The notes below the pieces were generated by a model. It saw only the letters and a list, made by a program, of their open reading frames with translations, was not told the origin of the DNA and did no database searches. The position numbers were made by a program, and so were the translations under genes. From NCBI GenBank assembly GCA_017408735.1, contig JAFQUB010000005.1:1-60691 (forward strand): DNA of 60,691 nucleotides, written 5' to 3'. The DNA is from Lachnospiraceae bacterium (GTDB lineage Bacteria > Bacillota > Clostridia > Lachnospirales > Lachnospiraceae). Each line of letters opens with the position of its first letter. Within the stretch, counting starts at the first letter, position 1. Positions 26,192 to 35,851 of the stretch are shown here, in pieces.

Positions 26192-27601
26192 TTATTCAGA
26201 AAGCTTTTCCTGTAGCTGCTGGTAACACTCTTGTATGACTCCGTCTTCCCTGCTGTTGCAATAGATTTTCATGTCATTTAATTGTAACTCCAACACCGGA
26301 GAATAACCATGATAAATATAAAGATAGCAAGTACCTTCGTTGCGTATGTGAAAGCGTCCCAATGCATATTCATCGGTAGCCGCTCCGTTTTGTTTGGATG
26401 CCTTTATGTCCGGAAATTCATCTAATAATGTTACCCACTGAATTTCATCAAACTCAATAGTCTTTGAATAGGACGGGGCTATAATTTCAAACTTATCTGC
26501 CACCTGATATGTTACAGGCACAAAATCAAGACGCAGCATCACAACAGAAGTCCACAATAGAAGCACTGCCGTACCAATACCTATCCCTGCTGTCCAAATC
26601 CATGCCGATGGTTTCGCCATATTTAAGGTCATATTCATATCACTTTGTCTGTCCGGCACAAGCAATCGGTTATCCATTGGATTACGATAAAAACCGGTCG
26701 CCCAAAATTCATCTTCATCCACCACTCTCTCTTGTGAATCTTCCGCCAGAATGGACTCTCGTTTCTTTTTTATCTGAATCAAGCCCACTACCATTCCCAT
26801 TACAATGATGCACTGCATCACCACAAACAGAAGTACTCCTACCATGGTCATACTGCCCATAGCAATTTCATCCCACAGAAGCATAAAAAAACTGATGCTG
26901 TCGAAAAAGCTTGCTACCACAAATACAATGGAATAACCACGTTTTGTTACACGGTTACAGGCTATATTGATATCACTGTTTCCACTGTATACCTGACTCC
27001 TTTGTTTCGCAAACATATAATATATCAACAGATAAGAAGCTTTTACCAGTACAATTACCCCGATAAAAACGCAACTCATTTGCAAATTGGATAAAATAAA
27101 TTCCCGTACTCCTTTGTTTGACAAAGGAATCAGAAATACCAACATAGAGGGCAGAAACCACCCCGGTGACACCGGCATTTTATCTTTTGCATAGCTTAAC
27201 TTGGTATCAATCGTAATTTCATTCACAATTTTTCCATAGGTATAGCCTTTCTGTTTTTTAATGGCATACAGCTTTTTATGATATTTTACATAGATATGCT
27301 GTATCAGAAAAATATAACCAAACATCCATACTAAATATAAAATCAAGGCAATGGATACATACCACTCAAAGGGAATAATCACCAAAATCCCTGTAATATA
27401 ACCTATGATAATATATTTTCGAAAGCTTTTTCTATACTTTTCCAACAGACATTGTATCTCGTCATCTTTCACCTGTTCCTCTGACAACGTCACACCCAGT
27501 ATCATATGTTCCTTATACTTTCCATATTGTCTAAAACTAATATGCATGCATACTACTACCACCAAATTGGTCACTGCCAGAATTACTCCTAAAATTCCCA
27601 T
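26192..27601 (-). CDS. DUF5808-type multi-pass membrane protein
   Basis: 469 residues with about eight to ten hydrophobic helices. The segment FYRNPMDNRLLVPDR followed by MNMTLNMAKPSAW (about residues 295-330) matches the DUF5808 pattern YYNPxDPRxFVPKR..G.TLNFARP.AW. The C-terminal 110 residues are a soluble domain outside the last helix (YQVADKFEIIAPSYSKTIEFDEIQWVTL, quoted only in part by position 366-393). Function unknown; such proteins commonly travel with YtrA-type GntR regulators, as here. The start is three bases after the GntR stop, with GGAGG inside the GntR gene, so the two are translationally linked. Confidence 0.75.
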   Translation of the reverse strand: MGILGVILAVTNLVVVVCMHISFRQYGKYKEHMILGVTLSEEQVKDDEIQCLLEKYRKSFRKYIIIGYITGILVIIPFEWYVSIALILYLVWMFGYIFLIQHIYVKYHKKLYAIKKQKGYTYGKIVNEITIDTKLSYAKDKMPVSPGWFLPSMLVFLIPLSNKGVREFILSNLQMSCVFIGVIVLVKASYLLIYYMFAKQRSQVYSGNSDINIACNRVTKRGYSIVFVVASFFDSISFFMLLWDEIAMGSMTMVGVLLFVVMQCIIVMGMVVGLIQIKKKRESILAEDSQERVVDEDEFWATGFYRNPMDNRLLVPDRQSDMNMTLNMAKPSAWIWTAGIGIGTAVLLLWTSVVMLRLDFVPVTYQVADKFEIIAPSYSKTIEFDEIQWVTLLDEFPDIKASKQNGAATDEYALGRFHIRNEGTCYLYIYHGYSPVLELQLNDMKIYCNSREDGVIQECYQQLQEKLSE

Positions 27602-27604
27602 AAC

Positions 27605-27982
27605 CTACGCCTCCTCATTCACCCCAAAGGCTTCTCTGCAATAGTCCATAAACTGTGTCAGTTCTATTCCATGTGCTTTCGCCTCTGCCGCCGCCAGCTC
27701 CATCTTATCCTTCAGATAGACTTCAAATTCTTTGTCATCCTTTTGGTGTTTTGCAACCTTGGCACCATGCCGTCGGTCAATTTCTATGTATCCTTCTGAT
27801 TTCAATATCTGATACGCCTTATTTACAGTCATATTGTTAACGCCAATGTCTTCTGCCAACTGTCGCACGGTTGGCAGTGCTTCACCCGGAAGCAGGTCAC
27901 CTCTGCCGATTCCCAGAACAATCTGATTTCGAAGTTGCACATAAATAGGCGTTTCAGAAGACATATTCAAATGAAAAATCAT
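27605..27982 (-). CDS. GntR-family regulator, YtrA subfamily
   Basis: 125 residues: a winged helix (PIYVQLRNQIVLGIGRGDLL, LPTVRQLAEDIGVNNMTVNK, YQILKSEGYIEIDRRHGAKV) and a short helical tail without a large effector domain, which defines the YtrA subfamily. Members typically repress their own operon of membrane or ABC genes. It lies in the order YhfC-GntR-DUF5808 behind a promoter carrying a 41-bp palindrome. GAGGTG precedes the ATG. Confidence 0.9.
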   Translation of the reverse strand: MIFHLNMSSETPIYVQLRNQIVLGIGRGDLLPGEALPTVRQLAEDIGVNNMTVNKAYQILKSEGYIEIDRRHGAKVAKHQKDDKEFEVYLKDKMELAAAEAKAHGIELTQFMDYCREAFGVNEEA

Positions 27983-27999
27983 ATATTTTCACCTCGTTT

Positions 28000-28791
28000 T
28001 TATGCGGTATCTCCATCTTTTTTATAAAGTCTGGCTGCTACAAAGCCAAGCAGAATGCACATAAGGAACAATACTGCTTCTACCGCCACTACAGGAAGCT
28101 TATCTGCCGCTACCACCGTAACAAAATCCGCTGCAAAATGTGCTGCGTATGCAGCCACCACAATCATTTTCTTTCCCTGTTTGATTCCTGCGTAAACAAG
28201 AATAGATAAAGCAATATGAAGAATAATAGCAGAAACACGCTCGATGCCACCCATAAAGAACAAATAACCCGGTGTTGTCCAAAGAGCTGACAGGCTTTCC
28301 AAGGTAGCTGCTTTCTGAGTTTCATCCAATACACTCAACACAGCCTCCATCTGGTTTGTGTTAATCATAATTGCAGTAGCAATATTGCTAATCTGCGCCA
28401 AACCTATGATTAAAATTGCTTCGATTCCTCCGTGCCCCACACCATACATCAATGCATTTTCCCGATTCAGATTCTTTTTCATAATAAATTTCATAGTAAT
28501 AACTCTACCGGTTTCTTCAAACACCGCTGCGGCGGCAGCTCCATACAAACCATACAGCCAGATATTTTCTGTAAGTGTGGTACCTGTCAACTTAAGCACT
28601 ACCATGTGAAGTATCTGTTCTAAAATAAGAGCAAATAAAATAAAAGTAGCACATCCCCAGAGCATACTGCTGAATTTTGCTCCAGTTTTCTTTCTGACCA
28701 CCACACAAAGTACAATTGGCAATAACACAGCAATTACCAAAGATACTATCATCCCTACCATACTTAACGTAGATACTGTTCCTATTTCCAT
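28000..28791 (-). CDS. YhfC family membrane protein (CPBP-like putative intramembrane protease)
   Basis: 263 residues from the ATG at 28791 with AAGGAGAGG upstream; the ATG at 28812 would place that site inside the gene. About seven to eight hydrophobic helices are present. The conserved FEETGR motif in AAAVFEETGRVITMKF, GVGHGGIEAILI and the late HFAADF match YhfC, a family related to CPBP/Abi intramembrane metalloproteases. It is the first gene after the palindromic operator, 17 bases before the GntR gene. Confidence 0.82.
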   Translation of the reverse strand: MEIGTVSTLSMVGMIVSLVIAVLLPIVLCVVVRKKTGAKFSSMLWGCATFILFALILEQILHMVVLKLTGTTLTENIWLYGLYGAAAAAVFEETGRVITMKFIMKKNLNRENALMYGVGHGGIEAILIIGLAQISNIATAIMINTNQMEAVLSVLDETQKAATLESLSALWTTPGYLFFMGGIERVSAIILHIALSILVYAGIKQGKKMIVVAAYAAHFAADFVTVVAADKLPVVAVEAVLFLMCILLGFVAARLYKKDGDTA

Positions 28792-28822
28792 AAAAATCCT
28801 CTCCTTTTCCATAACAAAACAA

Positions 28823-28863
28823 AAGTATTATTTGTATTACTAATTATAATACAAATAATACTT
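28823..28863. promoter_or_regulatory. 41-bp operator palindrome of the YhfC-GntR operon
   Basis: A perfect 17-bp inverted repeat (AAGTATTATTTGTATTA and its complement) around a seven-base spacer. It overlaps the -10 and most of the spacer of the operon promoter, so bound regulator would block RNA polymerase. The GntR protein encoded second in the operon is the likely ligand. Confidence 0.8.
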
Positions 28864-28874
28864 ATACTTGTCAA
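28846..28874 (-). promoter_or_regulatory. Promoter of the YhfC-GntR-DUF5808 operon
   Basis: Minus-strand -35 TTGACA (28869-28874), 17-base spacer, -10 TATTAT (28846-28851), embedded in the palindrome. Confidence 0.8.
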
Positions 28875-28895
28875 GCCCAACTTTTTGGATAGGTT

Positions 28896-29726
28896 TTACT
28901 CCCTACATTCTTTTAGCAAAGCAATCTCTTTGGCGTAACCTTCCAGTTCATTTGGCGTTTCCAAATAGAACGGCAGGTCACGAAGCAACGGATGATTGAT
29001 AATTGCTTTGACCGCCTCAAGTCCAATACTTCCTTCGCCGATTTTTTCGTGGCGATCTTTGTGACTGGCAAATGGATTTTTGCTGTCATTTAAATGAATT
29101 GCTTTCAGTCTGTCTAAACCTATCACCCTATCAAATTCTTTTAATACACCGTCTAAATTTCCCACAATGTCATAACCGGCATCATATACGTGGCAGGTAT
29201 CCAGACACACGCCCAACATATCTTTACGCTCTGTCTTTTCTATAATTGCCTGAATTTCTTCAAAGCTTCTTCCTACTTCACTTCCTTTTCCAGCCATGGT
29301 TTCCAGCAAAACAGTGGTATTTACGTTATGCTCCAGCACCTTGTTTAAGTGGTCTGAAATTAATTGAATTCCAACTTCCGCCCCCTGTTTTACATGACTG
29401 CCCGGATGGAAATTATACATGCTGCCCGGTATGAAGGACAGGCGATACAAGTCATCTTTCATCACTTCAAAGGCAAACTCCCGTAAATCTTCCTTGGCTG
29501 CCGATGCATTTAATGTGTATGGTGCATGGGCAAGAATTGTGACTAATTCATGTTCTTTGGCAAATTCCACATAAGCTGCCATATCCTGCTCATCCAATGG
29601 TTTTGCCGCTCCTCCTCTGGGATTTCTGGTAAAAAACTGAAAAGTATTAGCTCCTATTTTTACCGCTTCTTTCCCCATGGCAACATAGCCTTTTGAGGAA
29701 GATAAGTGACATCCTATTTTAAACAT
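28896..29726 (-). CDS. nfo: Endonuclease IV
   Basis: 276 residues from the ATG at 29726 (AAGGAGA upstream); the frame open to 29771 overlaps the antiporter gene without a ribosome site. Zinc-binding AP endonuclease of base-excision repair. Family marks are [74 protein letters not shown] and FYLETPNE, which include the metal ligands. It lies 13 bases after the antiporter gene. Confidence 0.96.
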   Translation of the reverse strand: MFKIGCHLSSSKGYVAMGKEAVKIGANTFQFFTRNPRGGAAKPLDEQDMAAYVEFAKEHELVTILAHAPYTLNASAAKEDLREFAFEVMKDDLYRLSFIPGSMYNFHPGSHVKQGAEVGIQLISDHLNKVLEHNVNTTVLLETMAGKGSEVGRSFEEIQAIIEKTERKDMLGVCLDTCHVYDAGYDIVGNLDGVLKEFDRVIGLDRLKAIHLNDSKNPFASHKDRHEKIGEGSIGLEAVKAIINHPLLRDLPFYLETPNELEGYAKEIALLKECRE

Positions 29727-29739
29727 ACTAATCTCCTTT

Positions 29740-31326
29740 TTAATCATAGATAACCACTGTATCATTTTCATGAATTACAGTTTTTCCACTTGGGATAATA
29801 TTTTCTTCTCCCCGCTTCAACATGGCTATTAAAATATCATTGGGAAGTTTTAAGTCTTCAATACTCTTACCATTCCATTTATGATATCTGTCAATTTCTA
29901 TCTCTCTTAAATTTACATCTCCCGCACTCTGATATTCCGGCACACTTAAGATAACACTATCATTTGCTTTAATCAGCGTATCGCCTTTTGGAATAATTGT
30001 GTCACCATCTCTTTTTATCATTAATGCCAGAGAGCCTGCAGGAAGATTGATTTCCTGAATTTTCTTATTTTCCCAACCGTGCCCTTTAGGGATAAAGAAA
30101 CGAATCATGGTGATGGCAGATTCTTCCTGATAATCGTTGAAGGTTTTTAAAATATTTCCACCTTCTTCTATCATATCCAGTTTCTTTGCCACAAATGCAA
30201 GAAAAGAGCCCTGTATTAGTACGGAAAACAATGATATAAAAAATACAATATGATATAAATCATGTTCCATTTTAGCTCCACTAGACATTGCCATAATTGC
30301 AAACACGATAGATGCCGCACCGCGAAGTCCTGCACAGGATATAAGCATACACTGCTTCACACTACAGCGAAAAGGCTTTAATAGAAGTGTCACAACTACA
30401 GGGCGAACCACAAATGTTAAGAACACTACAATAGCGAGAGCCACCGGCAATACCGGCAGTATTTTATGCGGAAATGCCAAAAGCCCCAACAAAAAGAAAA
30501 GTGCCATCTGGGCCATACCTGTCAACGCATCAAAAAAATGTACCAGAGAAACTTTGTTTTTCAATTTCCGGTTTCCCATAAGAATCCCTGTCAGATATAC
30601 ACTTAAAAAGCCGTTTCCGTGGAGTAGCTCTGCACCGGCATAGCTCATCAGTACAACCGCAATTACAAAGATAGTATCAAATCCTTCAGATAAAACATTC
30701 ATTTTTTCAATTACAAGGCATCCTAAAATTGCTGCTAAGATTCCCACTACAATCCCCACTACAACCTGAGTAAACAGTGTCAATGGAACTGATATTTTTT
30801 CTCCATTAAGAAGGGCAAGCCCTATCATGGTAAGCATATAAGCAATTGGGTCATTACTACCACTCTCCAACTCCAGAAGAGAGGCCGAACCATATTTCAA
30901 ATCTAAATTTTGGGAACGAAGAATAGAAAACACCGATGCTGCATCCGTAGAACTAATAACTGCACCAAGAAGAAAACTTTCTGCAAAATCTATATGTAAA
31001 ATATAATGACAAAATCCGCATGTTAACAATGCGGTAAACAGTGTGCCCATAGTTGACAATGCTAAGGATTTTGCCGCAACCGGACGTGCTATCTCCCATT
31101 TGGTACCAAATCCACCATAAAATATAATAAATACCAGCGCCACAAGACATATCCGCTCTGTTATCTGATAATCATCAAAAGATATTTTAAATATCCCATC
31201 GGAACCAAATACCATACCCAATGCCATAAACAGCAACAATGCCGGCATGCCCAGTTTTGCTGAAAAACGATTCGCCATTATACACAATAGTATAACAGAA
31301 GTTACCAAGATTAACATTGATGCCAT
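29740..31326 (-). CDS. K+/H+ antiporter, CvrA/NhaP2 type with RCK_C domains
   Basis: 528 residues. Twelve or so membrane helices (1-375) with the CPA1 signature [20 protein letters not shown] and [16 protein letters not shown]. The C-terminal 150 residues hold two TrkA-C/RCK_C-like halves ([20 protein letters not shown] and [20 protein letters not shown]). This is the arrangement of potassium/proton antiporters controlled by a cytosolic ligand, which in Firmicutes can be c-di-AMP. It is read together with nfo downstream; a second antiporter lies just upstream. Confidence 0.92.
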   Translation of the reverse strand: MASMLILVTSVILLCIMANRFSAKLGMPALLLFMALGMVFGSDGIFKISFDDYQITERICLVALVFIIFYGGFGTKWEIARPVAAKSLALSTMGTLFTALLTCGFCHYILHIDFAESFLLGAVISSTDAASVFSILRSQNLDLKYGSASLLELESGSNDPIAYMLTMIGLALLNGEKISVPLTLFTQVVVGIVVGILAAILGCLVIEKMNVLSEGFDTIFVIAVVLMSYAGAELLHGNGFLSVYLTGILMGNRKLKNKVSLVHFFDALTGMAQMALFFLLGLLAFPHKILPVLPVALAIVVFLTFVVRPVVVTLLLKPFRCSVKQCMLISCAGLRGAASIVFAIMAMSSGAKMEHDLYHIVFFISLFSVLIQGSFLAFVAKKLDMIEEGGNILKTFNDYQEESAITMIRFFIPKGHGWENKKIQEINLPAGSLALMIKRDGDTIIPKGDTLIKANDSVILSVPEYQSAGDVNLREIEIDRYHKWNGKSIEDLKLPNDILIAMLKRGEENIIPSGKTVIHENDTVVIYD

Positions 31327-31351
31327 TAAATATTCATCTCCTTTATAAATT

Positions 31352-31380
31352 TTCAGCCAATCAGCAATGCCGATTGGCTG
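31352..31380 (-). terminator. Hairpin between the two antiporter genes
   Basis: CAGCCAATC pairs with GATTGGCTG (9 bp). It lies 10 bases past the stop of the 31390 gene but is followed by AAAATTT rather than a T-run, so it may only partly terminate and let some transcription reach the second antiporter gene. Confidence 0.5.
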
Positions 31381-31389
31381 GTAAATAAC

Positions 31390-32649
31390 TTAATTTTTTC
31401 TATAATGCTCCAGTTCCTCATAACCTCCGGCAAAGCCGCTTGCTCCCTCCGGAAGACTATTTTCATCTTCTGCATCTTTGTATACAATTTTAAGCAAAAT
31501 AGGTGTAATAATCGTTGTAATCAACACAACAATTACAATCGGACCAAGGAAGTTTGTTCCCATAAGTCCTACTGCCTCCCCTTTACTAGCAACAATTAAA
31601 GCGACCTCACCTCGAGAAACCATTCCTACGCCTATTCGTATACAATCTTTTCCTTTATATTTGCACAATTTTGCACCTAAACCGCAACCTACAACCTTAG
31701 TAAGCACCGCAACCACGGTAAGAATCGTTGCAAACAATATCAAAATAACATTCATCTCCGGCAACACTACCTTCAAACCAATGCTCGCAAAAAATACCGG
31801 CGAAAGCAACAGGTAAGATACCGTGTCAAACTTGGCTGCAACATACTTGGTTTTCTGGGTACAGGATATAATCAAGCCTGCTATAAAGGCACCAGTAATA
31901 TCCGCAACGCCAAACCATTCTTCTGCCACATAAGACATAAGAAGACAGAAAACAAACACTACAATAGAATGTCTATGCATTCCCTTTCCACTTTTTTCAA
32001 ACCAGTTAGCATAGAATTTATAGAATAAATATCCTGCTATCACCGCAAACACAAAGAATGCAACAATTTTCAATAATACACTGACAATATTCACCGAAGA
32101 ATCCGCCATACTGGTAATAATTGTAAGGGCAATAATTCCAAGAATATCATCGATAATAGCAGCTCCCAGTATTGCATTTCCGGAAGCGGTTTTTAATTTT
32201 CCGATTTCCTTCAACGTTTCCACAGTAATACTTACGGAGGTGGCTGTCAATATAACTCCAATAAACATATTCTGTAGGAAAACAGTTCCTGCAGCATCTG
32301 ATTCTATCATGCCGGGTCTGTTAAAGAAATACGCTACTGCAAAACCACCTGCAATAGGTATCAACACACCTGCTACTGCAATGATAAAAGATGCCTTACC
32401 GCTATTTTTCAGTTCCTGTATATCCGTTTCCATTCCCGCACAGAACATCAATACAATAACACCGATTTCGGCTACTTCCTTAATAAATGCTGTTTCCTGC
32501 ATAACACCAAAAACAGCCGGGCCAAGAATTACCCCTGCTAACAGCGCACCTACAACCTGTGGCATGTTAAATCTTTTTGTTAATAACCCAAATAATTTTG
32601 TACTTAACAATATTATTGCCAAGTCAAACAAATAATGATATGATTCCAT
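31390..32649 (-). CDS. CPA2-family cation/proton antiporter (Kef/NapA-like)
   Basis: 419 residues, about twelve helices, no cytosolic RCK domain. The CPA2 marks are FNMPQVVGALLAGVILGP, VLMFCAGMETD, ILTATSVSITVETL, AAIIDDILGIIALTI (the two transport aspartates) and GVGMVSRGEVALIVASKG. It exchanges Na+ or K+ for protons. The 160-base leader up to 32811 was checked for a c-di-AMP (ydaO) riboswitch and none was recognised. Confidence 0.9.
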   Translation of the reverse strand: MESYHYLFDLAIILLSTKLFGLLTKRFNMPQVVGALLAGVILGPAVFGVMQETAFIKEVAEIGVIVLMFCAGMETDIQELKNSGKASFIIAVAGVLIPIAGGFAVAYFFNRPGMIESDAAGTVFLQNMFIGVILTATSVSITVETLKEIGKLKTASGNAILGAAIIDDILGIIALTIITSMADSSVNIVSVLLKIVAFFVFAVIAGYLFYKFYANWFEKSGKGMHRHSIVVFVFCLLMSYVAEEWFGVADITGAFIAGLIISCTQKTKYVAAKFDTVSYLLLSPVFFASIGLKVVLPEMNVILILFATILTVVAVLTKVVGCGLGAKLCKYKGKDCIRIGVGMVSRGEVALIVASKGEAVGLMGTNFLGPIVIVVLITTIITPILLKIVYKDAEDENSLPEGASGFAGGYEELEHYRKN

Positions 32650-32810
32650 AGATTCAACTCCTTTTCCGGGGTGGCTTTTTATCTATAAAATTGCATTGCA
32701 TCCTCTCAGAAAAACGCAAGCTCCTTTCAGATTATTTTACTACCGGTGGGGAGATTTGTAAATAGAATCTAAAAATTTTATAAAACGTTTGTAACGTTCA
32801 AATCCAATCT

Positions 32811-33476
32811 CTAATTTTCAAAGGGACGGACTCTTAAAGTCAAGCCTCTCTCCCGGCAAACCTTCTTGCAGGAAGCAACTTCTTCTTCTCCAATGCAGTC
32901 TACTACGGAAAGAATTACATTTGGCACATATTCTTTGCACTTTACGGCAAAGTCTAACATGTCTTCGTAAGCCTCTTCTCCATATCTGCTTCTGGTGACT
33001 TCATAGTATTTCTTTGCGTCAGAAGCGTTTAAACTGATGGATATGGTATCAATTAACCCTTGAAATTCTTTGGTAATATCTCTGCCATTTTCTCTATTTC
33101 CTGAGCCATTGGTGTTCATTCGGATAGGCACTTCTTTATGTTTTGTTTTTAGGTACTTAGCTGCCTCCAGCACCACATCAATGCACATAGTCGGTTCGCC
33201 AAATCCACAGAAAACGATTTCTTCCAGACCACTCCAGTCATAGGCTTCAAATGCTTCTATAATTTCCCGAGCTGTAGGTTCTTTCTTAATCCAAAGACTG
33301 TTATGCTCATTCATTTCTTTGGTGTTGCGCAGACAAAAGGTACAGGCACAGTTACATTTGTTGGTAATATTGACGTAAATCTTTCTGGCAAATCCCTGAG
33401 CCTCCATATCTGATAAATCCTGCTTAAATGTATCTATATTATAGTATGCTCCTTTTTTTACTGCATATAAAATCAT
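32811..33476 (-). CDS. TatD-linked radical SAM protein
   Basis: 221 residues. The CX3CX2C iron-sulfur motif is in NKCNCACTFCLRN, with EIVFCGFGEPTMCIDVVLE (the GGE-like SAM motif) and PIRMNTNGSGNRENG. The short barrel and the ending TLRVRPFEN match the family often found beside TatD nucleases in clostridia. No tatD gene is in the window. CTAGGAGG precedes the ATG. It lies 11 bases after the pyridoxamine kinase gene. The substrate is unknown. Confidence 0.88.
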   Translation of the reverse strand: MILYAVKKGAYYNIDTFKQDLSDMEAQGFARKIYVNITNKCNCACTFCLRNTKEMNEHNSLWIKKEPTAREIIEAFEAYDWSGLEEIVFCGFGEPTMCIDVVLEAAKYLKTKHKEVPIRMNTNGSGNRENGRDITKEFQGLIDTISISLNASDAKKYYEVTRSRYGEEAYEDMLDFAVKCKEYVPNVILSVVDCIGEEEVASCKKVCRERGLTLRVRPFEN

Positions 33477-33487
33477 TGTAGTTCCTC

Positions 33488-34312
33488 CTAGTTAAGTTCT
33501 GTTAAAAATTGTTCAAAACATAGTCCAAAATGTTCCGGCGTATCCAAATCCTCTGTAAACTGAATTGCCTTGTTAATAAAATCCACTGCCTTCTGCACAG
33601 CGCCATGAAAATCATTTCCATTAATAATGTCCGCAAAAACCACAGAAGTAAACACATCTCCGGTTCCTGAACGATCTTTTCCGATTTTATTCACCACAAT
33701 CTTTTCCGGAGTCCTTCCTTTTTCATACAAAAAATTTATGATTTTCCCTTCTTTTTGCAAACCTGTAATTACAATTTTATCCGGACCTTTTTCACTTAAT
33801 TTTTCGCAAATTTCAAGCAAACCAGTATCAGATAAATCCGCTTCTTCATAAGGAATATCCAGCAATCTACAGGCTTCTGTAAGATTCGGCGTTAAAATAT
33901 CTGCATAGGGAACCAGTTTTTTCATTTCCTCACACATTTCATCTGTATAGGAACTGTAAAGTCTTCCATAATCTCCCATAACCGGATCCATCAATACCAG
34001 GTTATCCTTCGTCTTAAACAATTCAAAAAATTGTATTACCTGTGAAATCTGTTCTTTTGAACCCAAAAATCCTGTGGCAATTCCATCAAATTCCAAATTC
34101 TGGGATTTCCAGTGTTCCATATATTGATTCATGTAAGGAGTAAAATCTTTTAGAAAAAAATTTGGAAAAGCCGTGTGAGCCGACAATATGGCTGTTGGCA
34201 ATGGGCAGCACTGTATTTTCATTGCAGAAATTATTGGCAGTGCAACCGCAACCGAGCACCTGCCAAAACCCGTTACGTCATTAATTACTGCAATTCTTTT
34301 TTGTCGTTTCAT
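33488..34312 (-). CDS. pdxY: Pyridoxamine/pyridoxal kinase
   Basis: 274 residues from the ATG at 34312, where family homology begins (RIAVINDVTGFGRCSVAVAL). Upstream GTG or TTG codons have better-placed ribosome sites, so the start could be up to eight residues earlier. The ribokinase-fold PLP-salvage kinase motifs include TAILSAHTAFP, MDPVMGDYG, ILTPNLTEACRLL and the anion hole/base GTGDVFTSV. It phosphorylates vitamin B6 forms. It stands between thiD and the radical SAM gene. Confidence 0.88.
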   Translation of the reverse strand: MKRQKRIAVINDVTGFGRCSVAVALPIISAMKIQCCPLPTAILSAHTAFPNFFLKDFTPYMNQYMEHWKSQNLEFDGIATGFLGSKEQISQVIQFFELFKTKDNLVLMDPVMGDYGRLYSSYTDEMCEEMKKLVPYADILTPNLTEACRLLDIPYEEADLSDTGLLEICEKLSEKGPDKIVITGLQKEGKIINFLYEKGRTPEKIVVNKIGKDRSGTGDVFTSVVFADIINGNDFHGAVQKAVDFINKAIQFTEDLDTPEHFGLCFEQFLTELN

Positions 34313-34397
34313 AATCCGTGATAGCCTCACTTTCAATCCTTTTACCTCTTAACATAACATAGCAGTGTCTTTTTGTAACTAGCCACTTTTTTCATTT

Positions 34398-35177
34398 TTA
34401 ACCATGCCACATGTGATTTAAAGGACCATTCCCCTGCCCTAAATCCAATCCCGCTTTAATTGCTCCTGTAATGTATTCTTTGGCTTTTGCCACGCTTTCC
34501 TCCAACGGATATCCCAGAGCTAAGTTGGCAGCAATAGCAGAGGAAAGAGTACATCCGGTGCCGTGAGTATTGGAATTGGAAATCCGCTTGCCCGGATAAC
34601 AGGTAACTCTCCCCTGTACTTCCAGCCAGTCGTCTGCATTCTCCGTTCCATGCCCACCTTTCATTAATACCGCCGCCGGATATTTTTCTGCCAATCTTTT
34701 CATAGCCTGTTTTCTGCTTTTTTCATTCACTATTTTAATGCCAGTGAGCAATTCTGCCTCTGGTATATTTGGGGTAATCACATCTGCCAATGGAAGTAAT
34801 TCTTTCGTATAAGCTTCCGTGGCGGCTTCTTCCAGTAACCTTCTTCCACTGGAAGAAATCATCACAGTATCCACAACAATGTTTTTAGGTTCATACTTTT
34901 TCAACATTTTTACAACAATATCCACAGTTTCCTTACGGTCAATCATTCCGATTTTTACCGCATCAGGAAATATATCTTCCATAACACATACAAGCTGGCT
35001 TTCGATAATTTCCGGTGACAGTGGCTCCACCTTTGCCACACCGCAGGTGTTCTGGGCTGTTACTGCTGTAATAACGCTGGTAGCAAATACTTTGTGCATG
35101 GTCAGGGTTTTTATGTCTGCCTGAATCCCCGCACCGCCGCTACAATCGCTTCCAGCAATGGTAAGTACACTTTTCAT
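34398..35177 (-). CDS. thiD: Hydroxymethylpyrimidine/phosphomethylpyrimidine kinase
   Basis: 259 residues from the ATG at 35177 (AAGGAAT upstream); an in-frame TTG at 35201 is less likely. Ribokinase-fold enzyme that adds the two phosphates to HMP in thiamine synthesis. Marks: LTIAGSDCSGGAGIQADIKT, VTAQNTCGV, DAVKIGMI, VVDTVMISSSGRRLL, ITPNIPEAELL, VLMKGGHG and THGTGCTLSSAIAA. It follows the HAD gene by 32 bases and serves the same pathway as thiE and thiC. Confidence 0.95.
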   Translation of the reverse strand: MKSVLTIAGSDCSGGAGIQADIKTLTMHKVFATSVITAVTAQNTCGVAKVEPLSPEIIESQLVCVMEDIFPDAVKIGMIDRKETVDIVVKMLKKYEPKNIVVDTVMISSSGRRLLEEAATEAYTKELLPLADVITPNIPEAELLTGIKIVNEKSRKQAMKRLAEKYPAAVLMKGGHGTENADDWLEVQGRVTCYPGKRISNSNTHGTGCTLSSAIAANLALGYPLEESVAKAKEYITGAIKAGLDLGQGNGPLNHMWHG

Positions 35178-35209
35178 ACCAGATTCCTTTCCTAATTCCA
35201 ATTTATTAC

Positions 35210-35851
35210 TCAGAACATTTCTTCAAAATCTTTTATGTATTTGTCTGCAATCTGTCTGATTTCTTCTCTGTCTTCTGCAGCATGTTCTTCTTCCACTGCC
35301 ACCACATAAAACCCACCCTGTCTGGCTGCTTTTATACCTTTTAAAATATCCTCAAAAACCATACACTCCGAAGGTTGCAGGGATATTCTTCTTGCTGCTT
35401 CCTCGTATACATCCGGAAAATCTTTTCCTCTCGGCACTTCCATGGTAGTTACAATGGCATCAAAAAACTCGAAGATTTCATTGTTTTCCAAACACGGAAG
35501 AAATAATTGCTCCGGTGATGATGTGGCTACTGCAAGTTTCACATCCATCGCCTTTAAATACGCCAGATATTCACGAACACCTGATTTTAATTGAACGTCT
35601 TCCCCATATTCTTTCATTGCCATACCAAACCATTCTTCTACCACGTCTTCTACCGTTTCGGGTAAGCTAAATCTGTCTATGGTATATTCTGCCGCTGTTT
35701 TGATATTCATAGCTGAAATTGCTTTGGCATAATCACTTGGAATCGGAATACCCCTTTTTCCAAGGAAATTGACATCTACCTGTTCCCAAACCCACATGGA
35801 ATCCAAAATAGTTCCATCCAAATCAAATATTGCTCCTTTAAATTCCTTCAT
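35210..35851 (-). CDS. HAD-superfamily hydrolase in thiamine gene cluster
   Basis: 213 residues, subfamily IA with a helical cap: FDLDGTILDSMWVWEQVD (nucleophile and acid/base aspartates), VATSSPEQL, PRGKDFPDVYEEAA and VFEDILKGIKAARQGG. Phosphatase or beta-phosphoglucomutase-like. It overlaps the thiE end by 14 bases and precedes thiD, so it may dephosphorylate a thiamine intermediate (for example thiamine phosphate); that substrate is inference from position. Confidence 0.88.
   Translation of the reverse strand: MKEFKGAIFDLDGTILDSMWVWEQVDVNFLGKRGIPIPSDYAKAISAMNIKTAAEYTIDRFSLPETVEDVVEEWFGMAMKEYGEDVQLKSGVREYLAYLKAMDVKLAVATSSPEQLFLPCLENNEIFEFFDAIVTTMEVPRGKDFPDVYEEAARRISLQPSECMVFEDILKGIKAARQGGFYVVAVEEEHAAEDREEIRQIADKYIKDFEEMF

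Noticed and set aside
32650..32810. Possible c-di-AMP (ydaO) riboswitch before the Kef-like antiporter
   Set aside because: The conserved core sequences could not be found in the leader.
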